Assembly: GCA_038501625.1 (NCBI GenBank)
Contig: JAZAYU010000227.1
Location: 434,001 to 498,000, forward strand
From: Corbicula japonica
Taxonomy: Eukaryota; Mollusca; Bivalvia; Venerida; Cyrenidae
Direction of reading: 5' to 3'
Length of the DNA stretch: 64,000 nucleotides
Shown: positions 8,186 through 17,590 of the stretch, piece by piece
Numbering within the stretch: position 1 is the first letter of the stretch
How the letters are laid out: every line of letters starts with the position of its first letter
Program-made: the position numbers and the translations under genes
Notes under the pieces: model-generated
What the model was told of the DNA's origin: nothing
What the model saw: the letters and a program-made list of their open reading frames with translations, nothing else
Database searches by the model: none

Positions 8186-10588
8186 ATGGCAACAGTTTTA
8201 TTCTTTTTCGTATACCTGCTGCTGGGGGTCCATGCACAAACTCAGGATATTTTAAGGTTAAACCAAGGAGTTCAGTTTGCTAATCCAAAACCAGTGCATT
8301 TTGTCATCAATGAATGGACGCACACAGTTAAATTTCATTTGCCGAAACAAATTGACTTTGGTAACAATATAACATTGTGTCAACAGCGGTTATATTCAGA
8401 AAAGGGATGTCCTTTATCTATCGAGATAGGATCACTTATAAAACATTTAAAAAGTGAGGCAACTATGGTATTGAAGACACTTGATGGAATAATTCCGCAT
8501 ATTCAGTTTGATACAAAGGGTAAACGAAATGGACCTATTTTAGGGTTTGTAGGAGATTTAGGTTCTACCTTATTTGGTATAGCTACAACGTCTCAACTTG
8601 ATGTATTACGTAGTCATATCAATCAGTTGACGAAGGTTGTTAACAATGTAACACATGTGTTTAGTCAATCTGAAAATGGGTTGTCCAGTTTTATTCATCA
8701 CGTTAATGCAGAATTAAAGAATTTTGATGAATTTGTTGCTAATGAAAAGGATATTGTTCAAAACATACTGCTGGCTCTTAAATCAAATGAACGTACTCAC
8801 GAGGTTGCCGAAACAATAATATTACGATACACAGAACAAATTGCAGAAATTAGGGCACATTTTAATAATTTGTTGAAAGGAATTCAGATGTTGAATTCAG
8901 GGAAATTGTCATCTTATATTGTACCAGCTGAACAATTGCAGACAACTTTGGATTCTGTATCTAACATTTTAGCCAAAGATTTCGATTCGTATCAGCTGAT
9001 TTCAAAAGATGCAGCATTTTACTATCAAAATGCAAAATTTATTTATGGGCGCCAAGATAACGTTATTTATGTCAGCATAATGATGCCAATTGTACGTAAG
9101 GGAAAGTTCAATATGTTTGAAATAAACATGTTCCCCATTCCTTTAAATAATGACTTTAATAATTCTGATGCAAGTGTACTTGTAGAAAACCCGGGTAATT
9201 TAATAATATACGATCAAGATCAATCTTATGCAATATTGCAAAAACATAGTTTAAAGGAATGCGTCCAGTTTGCAAGTTTTATGTTATGTTATTATGATAT
9301 AACTTTGACAAATAACAATGTCGACAATTGTATAATGGAGTTATACAATTACAATAATATAACAAAGGTCAATGCATTATGTAACCAAAAGATGGTCCGA
9401 GACATATTAAAACCTGATTTAAAGAGGTTAAGTCAAGATAAAATTCTTGCGATACAGCAAAAGGGGATTACCATGGAATGCATAGGACAAAATGTTACAA
9501 TAGTTTCAGATTGTAAATTTTGCGTTCTAACAGTTCCATGTGGTTGTAGACTTGTCACGAAAACGCATTCTTCAGACATGCATTTTTCGAAATGTAAATT
9601 GCAAGTAAACGAATCAGTAGAGGTTGTACATCCAATTAATATGCAGTACTTGAGATATTTCTTCAGTGATTCGATATTAAGTCAATTGATGGAAAACTCA
9701 AGTCAGTTACATCCGAGTATGATTAATTTGCCACAGTATCGTATGTATGAACATAAATCCCAAGAGATACAAGCAAAAACAAAACAAATTGAGATTTCAT
9801 TGGAACATTTAGCAGAAAAAGCTAAATCAAATTCATTTGTTTATTCAAATCTGGCAGAATCCTTATTAGATGATGAGTATTTAACATCAAATTCATTATT
9901 GAATAATCTGCTAGTCTATGTAGGCCTTGCGATATCAATATTGAATACCTTATGTTTAGTATGGTTATATCGTAAGATGAACCTGATTATATTAACTACA
10001 ACTTTATTGAGGCAAGTCAACGCGTTAGAACTAAAATATACTACTACCACAACTCAGAGTCCTTATACGACATTCTTCAATACTTTGGAATCAAGTTTGA
10101 AATTTGAGCATTTCATTTTTGGATTAGTCTTGTTGCATCTGATTATTGGTATTTGGGTATTAAGAAAGTTATACTGTAACAAACATCCTGAATCCACTTA
10201 TTTGAATATCCACGTATCAAATGGAATACAATGTCTGGATATTCCCTTTGTTTCAATTTCGTCATGTCCAATAGAATGGAACATTATTTCCAATGCTTCA
10301 ATTTTAATCGAAGGAATCGTTGGAACTTGGTATCCAGAAGTATTGTTTGATACTTCTCGAATTTCGATCACAAACAAAATAACAAATGTCAGTTTGCCAA
10401 TTCCAACTTCAAAAAGAATTAACTGGATTCTTTGCCTGAGGCTTAAGAAAATGCTAAAAACAACTTATTTTACTCGTTTGGAAGTTGTTCACAATGGAAT
10501 TAGAACTTTAAAATTCTCTGATATCCTAACAACTGATCGCATAGAGCTAGATAACGTCAACGGCACAAATTTAAGACCTATTGTGTAA
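8186..10588 (+). CDS. Envelope glycoprotein, baculovirus F / errantivirus type
   Basis: 800 codons, ATG at 8186. In known relatives this class I protein mediates membrane fusion at entry. A signal peptide (about residues 1-17, hydrophobic core then VHA) leads the chain. A basic KGKR at 111-114 is a likely furin-type cleavage site, followed directly by a glycine-rich fusion-peptide-like segment at about 115-134 (GFVGDLGSTLFGIAT). Helical heptad-like sequence fills about 135-265. Several N-X-S/T sites and paired cysteines follow, including VPCGC at 450-454, a motif I associate with insect retroviral envelopes. A transmembrane helix spans about 574-596. Unusually, about 200 residues follow it, with a second hydrophobic helix at about 643-659 and a long tail. 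The frame is unbroken. Confidence 0.88.
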   Translation: MATVLFFFVYLLLGVHAQTQDILRLNQGVQFANPKPVHFVINEWTHTVKFHLPKQIDFGNNITLCQQRLYSEKGCPLSIEIGSLIKHLKSEATMVLKTLDGIIPHIQFDTKGKRNGPILGFVGDLGSTLFGIATTSQLDVLRSHINQLTKVVNNVTHVFSQSENGLSSFIHHVNAELKNFDEFVANEKDIVQNILLALKSNERTHEVAETIILRYTEQIAEIRAHFNNLLKGIQMLNSGKLSSYIVPAEQLQTTLDSVSNILAKDFDSYQLISKDAAFYYQNAKFIYGRQDNVIYVSIMMPIVRKGKFNMFEINMFPIPLNNDFNNSDASVLVENPGNLIIYDQDQSYAILQKHSLKECVQFASFMLCYYDITLTNNNVDNCIMELYNYNNITKVNALCNQKMVRDILKPDLKRLSQDKILAIQQKGITMECIGQNVTIVSDCKFCVLTVPCGCRLVTKTHSSDMHFSKCKLQVNESVEVVHPINMQYLRYFFSDSILSQLMENSSQLHPSMINLPQYRMYEHKSQEIQAKTKQIEISLEHLAEKAKSNSFVYSNLAESLLDDEYLTSNSLLNNLLVYVGLAISILNTLCLVWLYRKMNLIILTTTLLRQVNALELKYTTTTTQSPYTTFFNTLESSLKFEHFIFGLVLLHLIIGIWVLRKLYCNKHPESTYLNIHVSNGIQCLDIPFVSISSCPIEWNIISNASILIEGIVGTWYPEVLFDTSRISITNKITNVSLPIPTSKRINWILCLRLKKMLKTTYFTRLEVVHNGIRTLKFSDILTTDRIELDNVNGTNLRPIV

Positions 10589-11395
10589 AATTGATGTGTG
10601 TTGGTTGGACTGATTATATATATAACGGAAATATTGTTGCATATGTCAGGGTTGTTTTATTTAATATGTTTTATTGATATACATTTGTATACGCGTACAT
10701 TTGATTTTTTCAATTGTCTTTGGATGTATTTGTTGTTATTGATATTTATTCATTCATGTCTAATAAGATTGGACTGTTATTTTCATGATATTCATTTGTT
10801 TCATCTATTTCAGTTTCAAGTACTGGAATTGTCAAAATCGTGACCAGATTTTACTAAAACGAATTATATTAATGTCGCAAAATATTATTATTGTATTATC
10901 ATTTTGATATATACATTTTAGAAATTTCTACAACAATATTGTTTATTATTAAGATAATAGACATCTGTATATTACATTTATATTTTAAATTGCATTTTAT
11001 TTATCACATATACGTTTGACATAAAGATCATTTCTGTGTTACGTTAGTCATAAAGTTCATTTCTGTGTTATATTCATAGATTTTTATTAACATAATTGTT
11101 CGATTATATATACTAATAGACTTTACTGTTGTTTTATCATACATCTATTGACATATTGGCTATCATTATACCCTTTTAATTTATCTTTAATAATTGTTTT
11201 GATTACATAATATTACCTCTACGTCGTATTTGATTTCAATATTTCATGTTTGTATCATTTCATACTAGTTGTTAGCTTTGTTATAGATTAATGCAAGTTC
11301 ATCAATATAGATATCTATAGATTATGGGGTTGTTAAAAAAAAAAAAGAAAGGGTTTTCACATTTGAGAAAAAATATGATGAGATATTTTTTTAAT
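10589..11395 (+). other. Env-to-LTR region, no gene
   Basis: About 800 bp of AT-rich sequence between the env stop and the polypurine tract. An 81-codon hydrophobic frame (10598-10843) starts only at GTG and looks accidental. A poly-A run lies near 11336. This would be 3' untranslated RNA. Confidence 0.6.
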
Positions 11396-11409
11396 AGAGT
11401 AGAGGGAGA
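11396..11409 (+). other. Polypurine tract
   Basis: AGAGTAGAGGGAGA, all purine apart from one T, abuts the 3' LTR. It is the expected plus-strand primer for reverse transcription. Confidence 0.85.
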
Positions 11410-12019
11410 TGTAAGACAACAAAGTCAATATTGTTAGTGAATAAGCAAGAAACATCATAGGTTAATGTTAAGTTCATCTAGGTATATAGGTTAACATGTA
11501 TCGTATGATAGTATTTCCGGATGTTGTCGGATGGTTCTGTTGAATACTTTATGAATTACTAATCTTCAGTACATTTGAGCACGTTCTAGTATACGATTCG
11601 TTGTTCTGGAGCGCTTTGGACTTATTTGGGCATCAGTTAGAAGTAACGTTGGAGATTTGTAAAAATATACCTTGATCTTTTGATCCGAGCGTTCCGATTA
11701 GTCCAAAGGTCTAAAGTTTAGAATGATCTATCGCGCACGGCAGCGTTGTAGTCAGTCGAGTCTTGAATCAATCGCAGTCCAGATCGTTCACTTTGAACAA
11801 CTCTTATTCTAGGACGTGCGAAGATGATTTTGTCATTATATTAATATGGAATATTATTATTGATATATAAAATAAATAATTTACTTTCGAAATTAAACAA
11901 TGTGAAGACCAATTGATTTTCGTCATTTATCAACTTTATATGTTTCCAGTATGTAAAGATCCCGGACATTAATTGAGTTAAATATCAACAACTTATTAAC
12001 TGCAAACATGCTGGTTACA
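11410..12019 (+). repeat. 3' LTR (610 bp)
   Basis: Full-length partner of 1807-2416 with one base difference seen. The AATAAA at 11871-11876 is the likely polyadenylation signal for the element's transcripts. AATA follows at 12020-12023. Confidence 0.97.
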
Positions 12020-12023
12020 AATA

Positions 12024-12613
12024 CTGTTTCAGACAGTGTCCCTAAACAAAAGGCCACTGACAAATACCAATCCAGTGTCCCTAAATTAGGGAGGCAATAA
12101 ATAATTCATTTCCTGATAAATAATAGTTTCCCAATATCAACGATGTTCCAAGACTTAGGGGAATTACGATAATTTTTGTCGCTAACGATTGTTTGAGTTG
12201 TTATAAATAACCTAAGACGGAAGGAAAGCATGTTTACTGTAGAGGCATGCAGGGCGCTGAATAATATCCCGTCGATATCAAAATGACATTTAATTACAAT
12301 ATTTATTCAAAGAAATGCTTATTTAATAATAATAAATGTCGTTCAATCAAACCTCGACAGAACACTGCTGTCGATGATTTTTTAAGTTTACATTATTTGT
12401 TACCGTTGTTATTGAAATGTTAATAATACATGTAGCAGATAAGTAGATGGTGCGAGATCAGTGTAACAAAGTGTTATACAGACGAACATTGAAAGTGTTG
12501 TTAATTGATACAAGTTCTAGAAAAGCGACCATATTTTACATTAAAATATATATCGCCAAGGATAGGCCAAGCATTTTCTACAATCATAATAGTAAAGACA
12601 ACACCAAAAAAGG
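12024..12613. other. Intergenic, no gene seen
   Basis: AT-rich sequence with no convincing frame. The pre-insertion site is a hairpin: TTTAGGGACA just before the left duplication pairs with TGTCCCTAAA near 12038-12047, and GTCCCTAAATTAGGG recurs near 12077. Confidence 0.5.
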
Positions 12614-12845
12614 TTGATCAGATAACCCTGGTATATGTTAGCATCACTTCACGACACCGGTAACGGGCTATTTTACTGAAAACAGTACTTACTATATGTA
12701 CGGGGAGACTTTTTACGACCGCCACACTGGAAAAATAGGAAAAAAAGCGCTACTGTGAATTTCAAATTATATTGCCTCTACCTGGGAGCGAACCCGCACC
12801 GTCACGGCGACAGCGCCTAGCCCTGCAATACCGACCACGCAACTA
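12614..12845 (-). mobile_element. tRNA-derived SINE
   Basis: Read on the minus strand, the head (12845 to about 12782) has tRNA promoter-like boxes: an A-box-like GTGGTCGGTATTGC and a B-box-like GGTTCGCTCCC. A body follows with GTGTGGCGGTCGTAAAAAGT. Related pieces occur at 12848-13012, 19268-19360 and about 40806-40842, so this is a dispersed family. No mollusc SINE name is assigned. Confidence 0.65.
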
Positions 12846-12847
12846 AT

Positions 12848-13012
12848 GTTGATCGGATAGCCCTGCTATACGTTATAATCACTGCACGACAAGAGTAACG
12901 GGTTATTTTACTGATAACAGTACTGACTATATGTACAGAGAGACCTTTTACGGCCGCCACTGCACAAATAGCGTTACTGTAAATTTCAAATTACATTGCC
13001 TCTACCAGGAAA
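12848..13012 (-). mobile_element. SINE copy, head missing
   Basis: About 165 bp aligning with the body of the previous SINE (TTGATCRGATA...CTCTACC), in the same orientation. It stops where the tRNA-like head would begin, so it is 5' truncated. The two copies lie in tandem. Confidence 0.6.
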
Positions 13013-13789
13013 TATACAGTTAAGCTTAGTAGTAAGGTAAATCTGCATATTCGTGGGAAAAAACACGATTAGCTGATACACTTTAGTAACTTTTTATTCA
13101 AAGTTCCAACTTAACCTCTTCAACGATTCCAACGCACATTCTTCCATAAAAAACTGAGTTTTCTTTAGTCTTGTAAAACTGGTGTTAAAATGGTGTTGCG
13201 AATGTCAAACTATAACTTTCATGAAACCAGAAACGTTTTACGTTCCTTATCAAATTATTATCATAAAGACGACACGAGGTTGTAAATTATATGTTAGAGA
13301 ACAAAACTGATGAACCAGCAATCAACAATAAACGTCGTCTGAGTGTGTGGCGTATGGAAGTATTTTAACGTATAGACCAGGTGCAGATAGGATTATAATG
13401 GAACTGTCACCGACAGATTATATGAATTACTACTCTAACATGACATTTAAGTATTTGTCTACCAGTTCTGAACATTTTAACAACCGACATTTTCTATGAA
13501 TTTGGATGAATGGTTAATACATCTACATATAATTCTAAATATAACAAACACCGAATATATTTTCCATTATAAAACTATATTTACGGAACATTATTTGTTT
13601 AATAATTTGACTGCACGTCTTTGATTGGAGCCAAAGCAAAAGCAATGATCAATACAACACAAAGGCTTCACAGGTGTGAAAATGTATAATGATGTTTCCT
13701 TGAAGTTTATTTTCTATTTGTTGGTCATGTTTTTTGGTTTTGGTGGTAACCTTAAGCTAACTGTATATTTGAAAATGTAATTTTAAGCC
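13013..13789. other. Intergenic, no gene seen
   Basis: No supported frame, RNA gene or repeat beyond AT-rich sequence. Confidence 0.5.
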
Positions 13790-13795
13790 CATAAC

Positions 13796-14808
13796 TACGG
13801 AAGAGTATACTGACCCCCCTAAGTACAATGTATTTTTCTTATATTTGGTGGTTTCGATAATGGTGATACAGAATTTTTCAATATGTTTTCTTTTAAGAAA
13901 GATTTTTATATTTCTTAGCTATTTTGACCACACAGCTTTTGTTTATTTCTAGTGTAGATCCCTAACGTTTTTCTATTTGTCGTGTTTGTGTTACCTGATT
14001 AGAAGGCGAGATCACAAAACCGCGAAAACACGATGAGAGATCGCAAAACAACGATACGAGATTGCGAATGCACGATGCGATGGGCGCGAAATAACATAAC
14101 ACCTCGTATCGTACTTTCGCGATTTCGCATCGTGTTTTCGCGTTTACGTGGTCTCGCTATCCTCAGGCTGAGACCACAAAAACTCGAAAACAAGATTCGT
14201 GAACGCGAAACAACGATGCGAGGTCGTGAAAGTACGACGCTAAAGCGCGATATTAATTTTTGCGTCCTCGCTTCGTATTTTTGCGACTTCGCTTCGTTGT
14301 TGTTTTTTTTTGCGCGATATTTTTTGCATCATCGTTTCGCGATCTCGCATCGTTGTTTCGCGATTTCGCATCGTGTTTTCGCGTCTTCGTTGTGTCGCTC
14401 AAGAGGTCAAAATGGCGAAACAACGATGGCCCCGTAGTAAGTTGATTCATGAGAAGGAAATGCAATTTTCTATTTCTCTCAAAATATACATGTATATTAA
14501 AGTTATCATATAGGTCATGTTCCAATTTTAGTTATATTATATTTATGATTTAGCAAGCTGTTTGTTACAATGACATATACATGTATATTTCGCAGAGTAT
14601 TATTTCGATTTTTAAGAAGGAAATTGTATTTCAGTTAAAATGAACACAGTACTTCTGGTCAGATAACTTTTATTACAGCAATAAAAACTAGGAGATAAAA
14701 ATAAAATATATGTATAAGTTTAATAAAAATATACAAATATATTGAGTGATATTATGTATATTCCTTACAATTTTACCCTTATATAAGATTTAAGTATACT
14801 CTTCCGTA
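13796..14808. mobile_element. Inverted-repeat DNA element A (non-autonomous)
   Basis: 1013 bp bounded by a perfect 16 bp terminal inverted repeat TACGGAAGAGTATACT. A 6 bp target duplication CATAAC flanks it (13790-13795 and 14809-14814). No transposase frame is present. The interior carries an array of about 21 bp degenerate motifs. The TAC...GTA ends with a 6 bp duplication recall the IS3EU superfamily as I know it. Without a transposase that label is only a suggestion. Confidence 0.8.
14005..14425. repeat. 21 bp degenerate repeat array in element A
   Basis: Units like CGCGATTTCGCATCGTGTTTT and CGCGATCTCGCATCGTTGTTT recur at a 21 bp period. They run in one orientation and then the other, around GGTCTCGCTATCC / GGCTGAGACC. 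The period equals seven codons, which keeps several frames open without implying a protein. It is CpG-rich against an AT-rich background. Confidence 0.8.
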
Positions 14809-15036
14809 CATAACTAACAACCATAATCTGCAATTTCTTGAAAGAAATATAAATTGTTCAATGTAAATACACACTAAGTTATATAATTATGTCAATGCAA
14901 ACAAATGACAACATTTTCGAAAGATAGAATTTGATTATAAAAAAGATTGTGATTTATCTTATAAGATTGCAATTAGAAATGATGTACAATTGGACAACAA
15001 AACTAAATATATAATTACGTAATTCGTGCTTTCATA

Positions 15037-17148
15037 TACGGAGGAGTATACTGACCCCCCCCCCCCCCCACCCTTAAATCTTTTATAAGGGTAAAATTGT
15101 AAGGAATATACATAATATCAAAATATATTTGTATTTTTCGTACTTTCACGACCTCGCATCGTTGTTTCGCGATCTCAAATCTTGTTTTCGAGTTTTCGTG
15201 GTCTCAGCCTCGGGATAGCGAGACCACGTAAACACGAAAACACGATGCGAAATCGCGAAAGTACGATACGAGGTGTTATGTTATTTCGCGCCCTCGCATC
15301 GTGCATTCGCAATCTCGTATCGTTGTTTTGCGATCTCTCATCGTGTTTTCGCGGTTTTGTGATCTCGCCCTCTAATCAGCTAACACAAACATGACAAATA
15401 GAATAAAGTTAGGGATCTACACTAGATATAAACAAAAGCTTTGTGGTCAAAATAGCTAAGAAATGTAAAAATCTTTCTTAAAACAAAACATATTGAACAT
15501 ATCTATATCACCATTATCCAAACCATCAAATATGAGAAAAATATATTTTTCTTTTGAAAGAATGCAAATTAACAGGTTAGACACAAATCAATTAGTCAAC
15601 AGGCAAGGGTAAAAACCATCAATTTGAAATTTTAGGCAGAAGCAAACTGTCATGTTTGCATGGCCTGTGTGTCTAAATAAACTCGACCAGAAGACCATGC
15701 CTTATAGTGTCTTAAGCCTGTCTCACACAGAACTCGGTTGGGCACACGGTTCCAATACGGTATACTCGGTTATACACGGGTTGCCTGGTACGAGTATAGA
15801 GCTCCAACCGTGCCTGGGGATGAGTAAGTACGATTTAGACTCGAATGTAGCACGAGTATGTACGAACACAGCACGGATATACTCGGTCAAGCAATATTTG
15901 TCACGGTTTGAACACGATTTGCAAACGATTTTCATACGATTGTTGTACGGTTCAAAGTACGGTCAAGTACGGTCTGTTACGGCCTAGTACGATTAAACAC
16001 GACTTTTACTCGATTAACTGGACATTTACAGGGTTTACATACGGTCCCACTGACTTTTGTTCGAGTTATGCTCCATACGATTTATATACGATATTGACAA
16101 GGTTGAGCTCACACGTGGAGTGGACTTATGTGCGGTTGTATATACGGTCTCGTACTGTCTCACACGGTCTCTCACGGTCTTGTACGATCGCTAATACGAT
16201 CATACACGGACATGATACCCGTGCCAGTTTTTTAAAAGTTTTAAAAATCATACACGGCTTTCACGGATACATTCGAATGGCCCGAGTGTAACTCGGACAA
16301 GGCCACGGTTGGTTCGGTTGTATGTACGGTTTACACGGGTTGCCAACCGTATAAGCCGTGTGTTCTGTGTGAGACAGGCTTTAAGAGTAATAATCAAAGA
16401 GAATCCCAAAAATTCCTATAGATCAAACATGGAAAAGCAATAATTTTTCGGTTCGCTGACCCTCAGGAGAGCGAGACCACGAAAGTACGATGCAAGATCG
16501 CGAAACAACGGAGCGATATCGCGAAAGTATGATGCAAGGGCGCGATTTCGATATCGCGCCCTCGCGTCTTATTTAGGCGATCTCTCGTCGTGCTTTCACG
16601 TTTTAATGGTCTCGCTGTCCTCAGAAAACACGATGGCGAGAATACAAAAACGACTTTGCGAGGTCGCGAAAGTAGCATGCGAGTACCTACCAGCATCGTA
16701 CTTTCGTTACCTCTTATCGTGTTTTTTTGCGATCTCGCATCGTGGTTTCGCGGTCTCGAATCGTGTTGTCGCGTTTTTATGGTCCCGCCCATTGGGTCGA
16801 CAGGGCGAAACAATTATGTCCCCAACCTAACACCCTAACAATTTTATGGCAGATGATAGCATACAATTATATATTATTAATATATAATTTAACAATGTTT
16901 AACAATTTTGATATGCTGCAAATTAGACAGAATACTTTTATTGATTTTGCAGTTATTTAATACAAACATATCTTGACATAAAACAAAAAAACCATCAATT
17001 TTCAAAATATTTAAATTATAATAAAATCACAGATACGTTTTGCGTATAATATAACTTTCTTGATTTTAATCATTTTTGTAGTATTTAACTACATAATTTT
17101 CTCATATCTATACAAAAGATATAAGGGGGGTCAGTATAATCTTCAGTA
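15037..17148. mobile_element. Inverted-repeat DNA element B, with a nested element
   Basis: 2112 bp with ends TACGGAGGAGTATACTGACC and, inverted, TACTGAAGATTATACTGACC. A 6 bp duplication TTCATA flanks it (15031-15036 and 17149-17154). Its first about 515 bp match element A in reverse complement, with an internal gap. Two 21 bp-motif arrays lie at about 15135-15370 and 16455-16800. A poly-C run of about 15 sits at 15055. Element C is nested at 15715-16380. No transposase is visible. Confidence 0.75.
15715..16380. mobile_element. Nested inverted-repeat element C, TTA-flanked
   Basis: 666 bp with a 19 bp perfect terminal repeat AGCCTGTCTCACACAGAAC and TTA on both sides (15712-15714, 16381-16383). 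A TTA duplication is typical of PIF/Harbinger elements. The interior is dense in ACGG and ACGA words (TACGGT, TACGAT, ACACGG) at irregular short spacing, on both strands. Two frames of 110-127 codons arise from it and are not credible proteins. Removing it leaves element B about 1.45 kb. Confidence 0.75.
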
Positions 17149-17154
17149 TTCATA

Positions 17155-17520
17155 TGATCAATAGTTTGAACTTGCATGAACAGACACAATCAACAGCCAC
17201 AGTATATGTTCGTCTGTGAATTATATTTTAAAGTTAACAAGAAATATCTTTAAAAAAGATAAACGGCGTTGATGGAAAAGATTTTTATATATAAGAAAGA
17301 AAGAAATAAAGACCGTGCAAAAATTTCGTCTGGTGATAATACGTCGATTAAAGAAGAATGTCTAACATTAACTGTACATTCAGTTTCAATAAAATACCTC
17401 TTGTAGAGTTAGCACTAATGATGAATAAATGTCATTAAAATACAATAAATGAAAATAATAACAACTTGTTACAAGAGCGAAATCTACCAACTTTTACGTA
17501 AATTAACTTTAAAAGAAGTG
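17155..17520. other. Intergenic, no gene seen
   Basis: AT-rich, no supported feature. Confidence 0.5.
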
Positions 17521-17590
17521 TCCCTCCCGAGTATTGAACCCGGGGCCTCCGCTTGAGAGGCGAGTGTGATAACCACTACACCAAGGCGTT
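17521..17590 (-). pseudogene. tRNA-like sequence (Glu-CTC-like), probably a pseudogene
   Basis: Read on the minus strand it has TGGTGTAGTGGTTATCAC (D arm), an anticodon loop CTCTCAA reading CTC, and GGGTTCAATACTCGGG (T arm). The 3' acceptor strand GAGGGA has no matching 5' strand, as the 5' side reads AACGCCT. One anticodon-stem pair is C-A. It is best read as a tRNA pseudogene or a SINE head, not a working tRNA. Confidence 0.6.

Larger units (their letters stand above)
1807..12019 (+). mobile_element. Ty3/Gypsy-class endogenous retrovirus with gag, pol and env
   Basis: A complete LTR element of 10,213 bp. Order: LTR, tRNA primer-binding site, gag, pol (protease-RT-RNase H-integrase), env, polypurine tract, LTR. 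Integrase downstream of RNase H and the GPY/F-like module place it with Ty3/Gypsy elements. The C-terminal chromodomain is a chromovirus trait, and the envelope is of the errantivirus/baculovirus F type. The LTRs begin TG, end CA and differ at one base in 610 that I can find, so insertion is recent. All three frames are open apart from one UGA between gag and pol. A 4 bp AATA duplication flanks it. Transcription would start in the 5' LTR. It is likely competent or nearly so, but nothing here shows activity. Confidence 0.95.

Noticed and set aside
10598..10843. 81-codon hydrophobic frame after env
   Set aside because: Starts only at GTG, follows the env stop by 9 bases, AT-driven Leu/Ile/Phe content, no motif.
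14033..14513. Several overlapping frames in element A rich in Arg/Ser/Val/Phe
   Set aside because: All are products of the 21 bp array, which is seven codons long and keeps multiple frames open on both strands.
15652..16291. Frames of 111-127 codons in element C
   Set aside because: They lie inside a terminal-repeat element of short CpG words, with no domain.
14005..16800. Regular short repeats considered as a CRISPR array
   Set aside because: Units are contiguous and degenerate with no unique spacers, and the DNA is eukaryotic.
17521..17590. Functional tRNA gene
   Set aside because: The acceptor stem does not pair and an anticodon-stem pair is mismatched.
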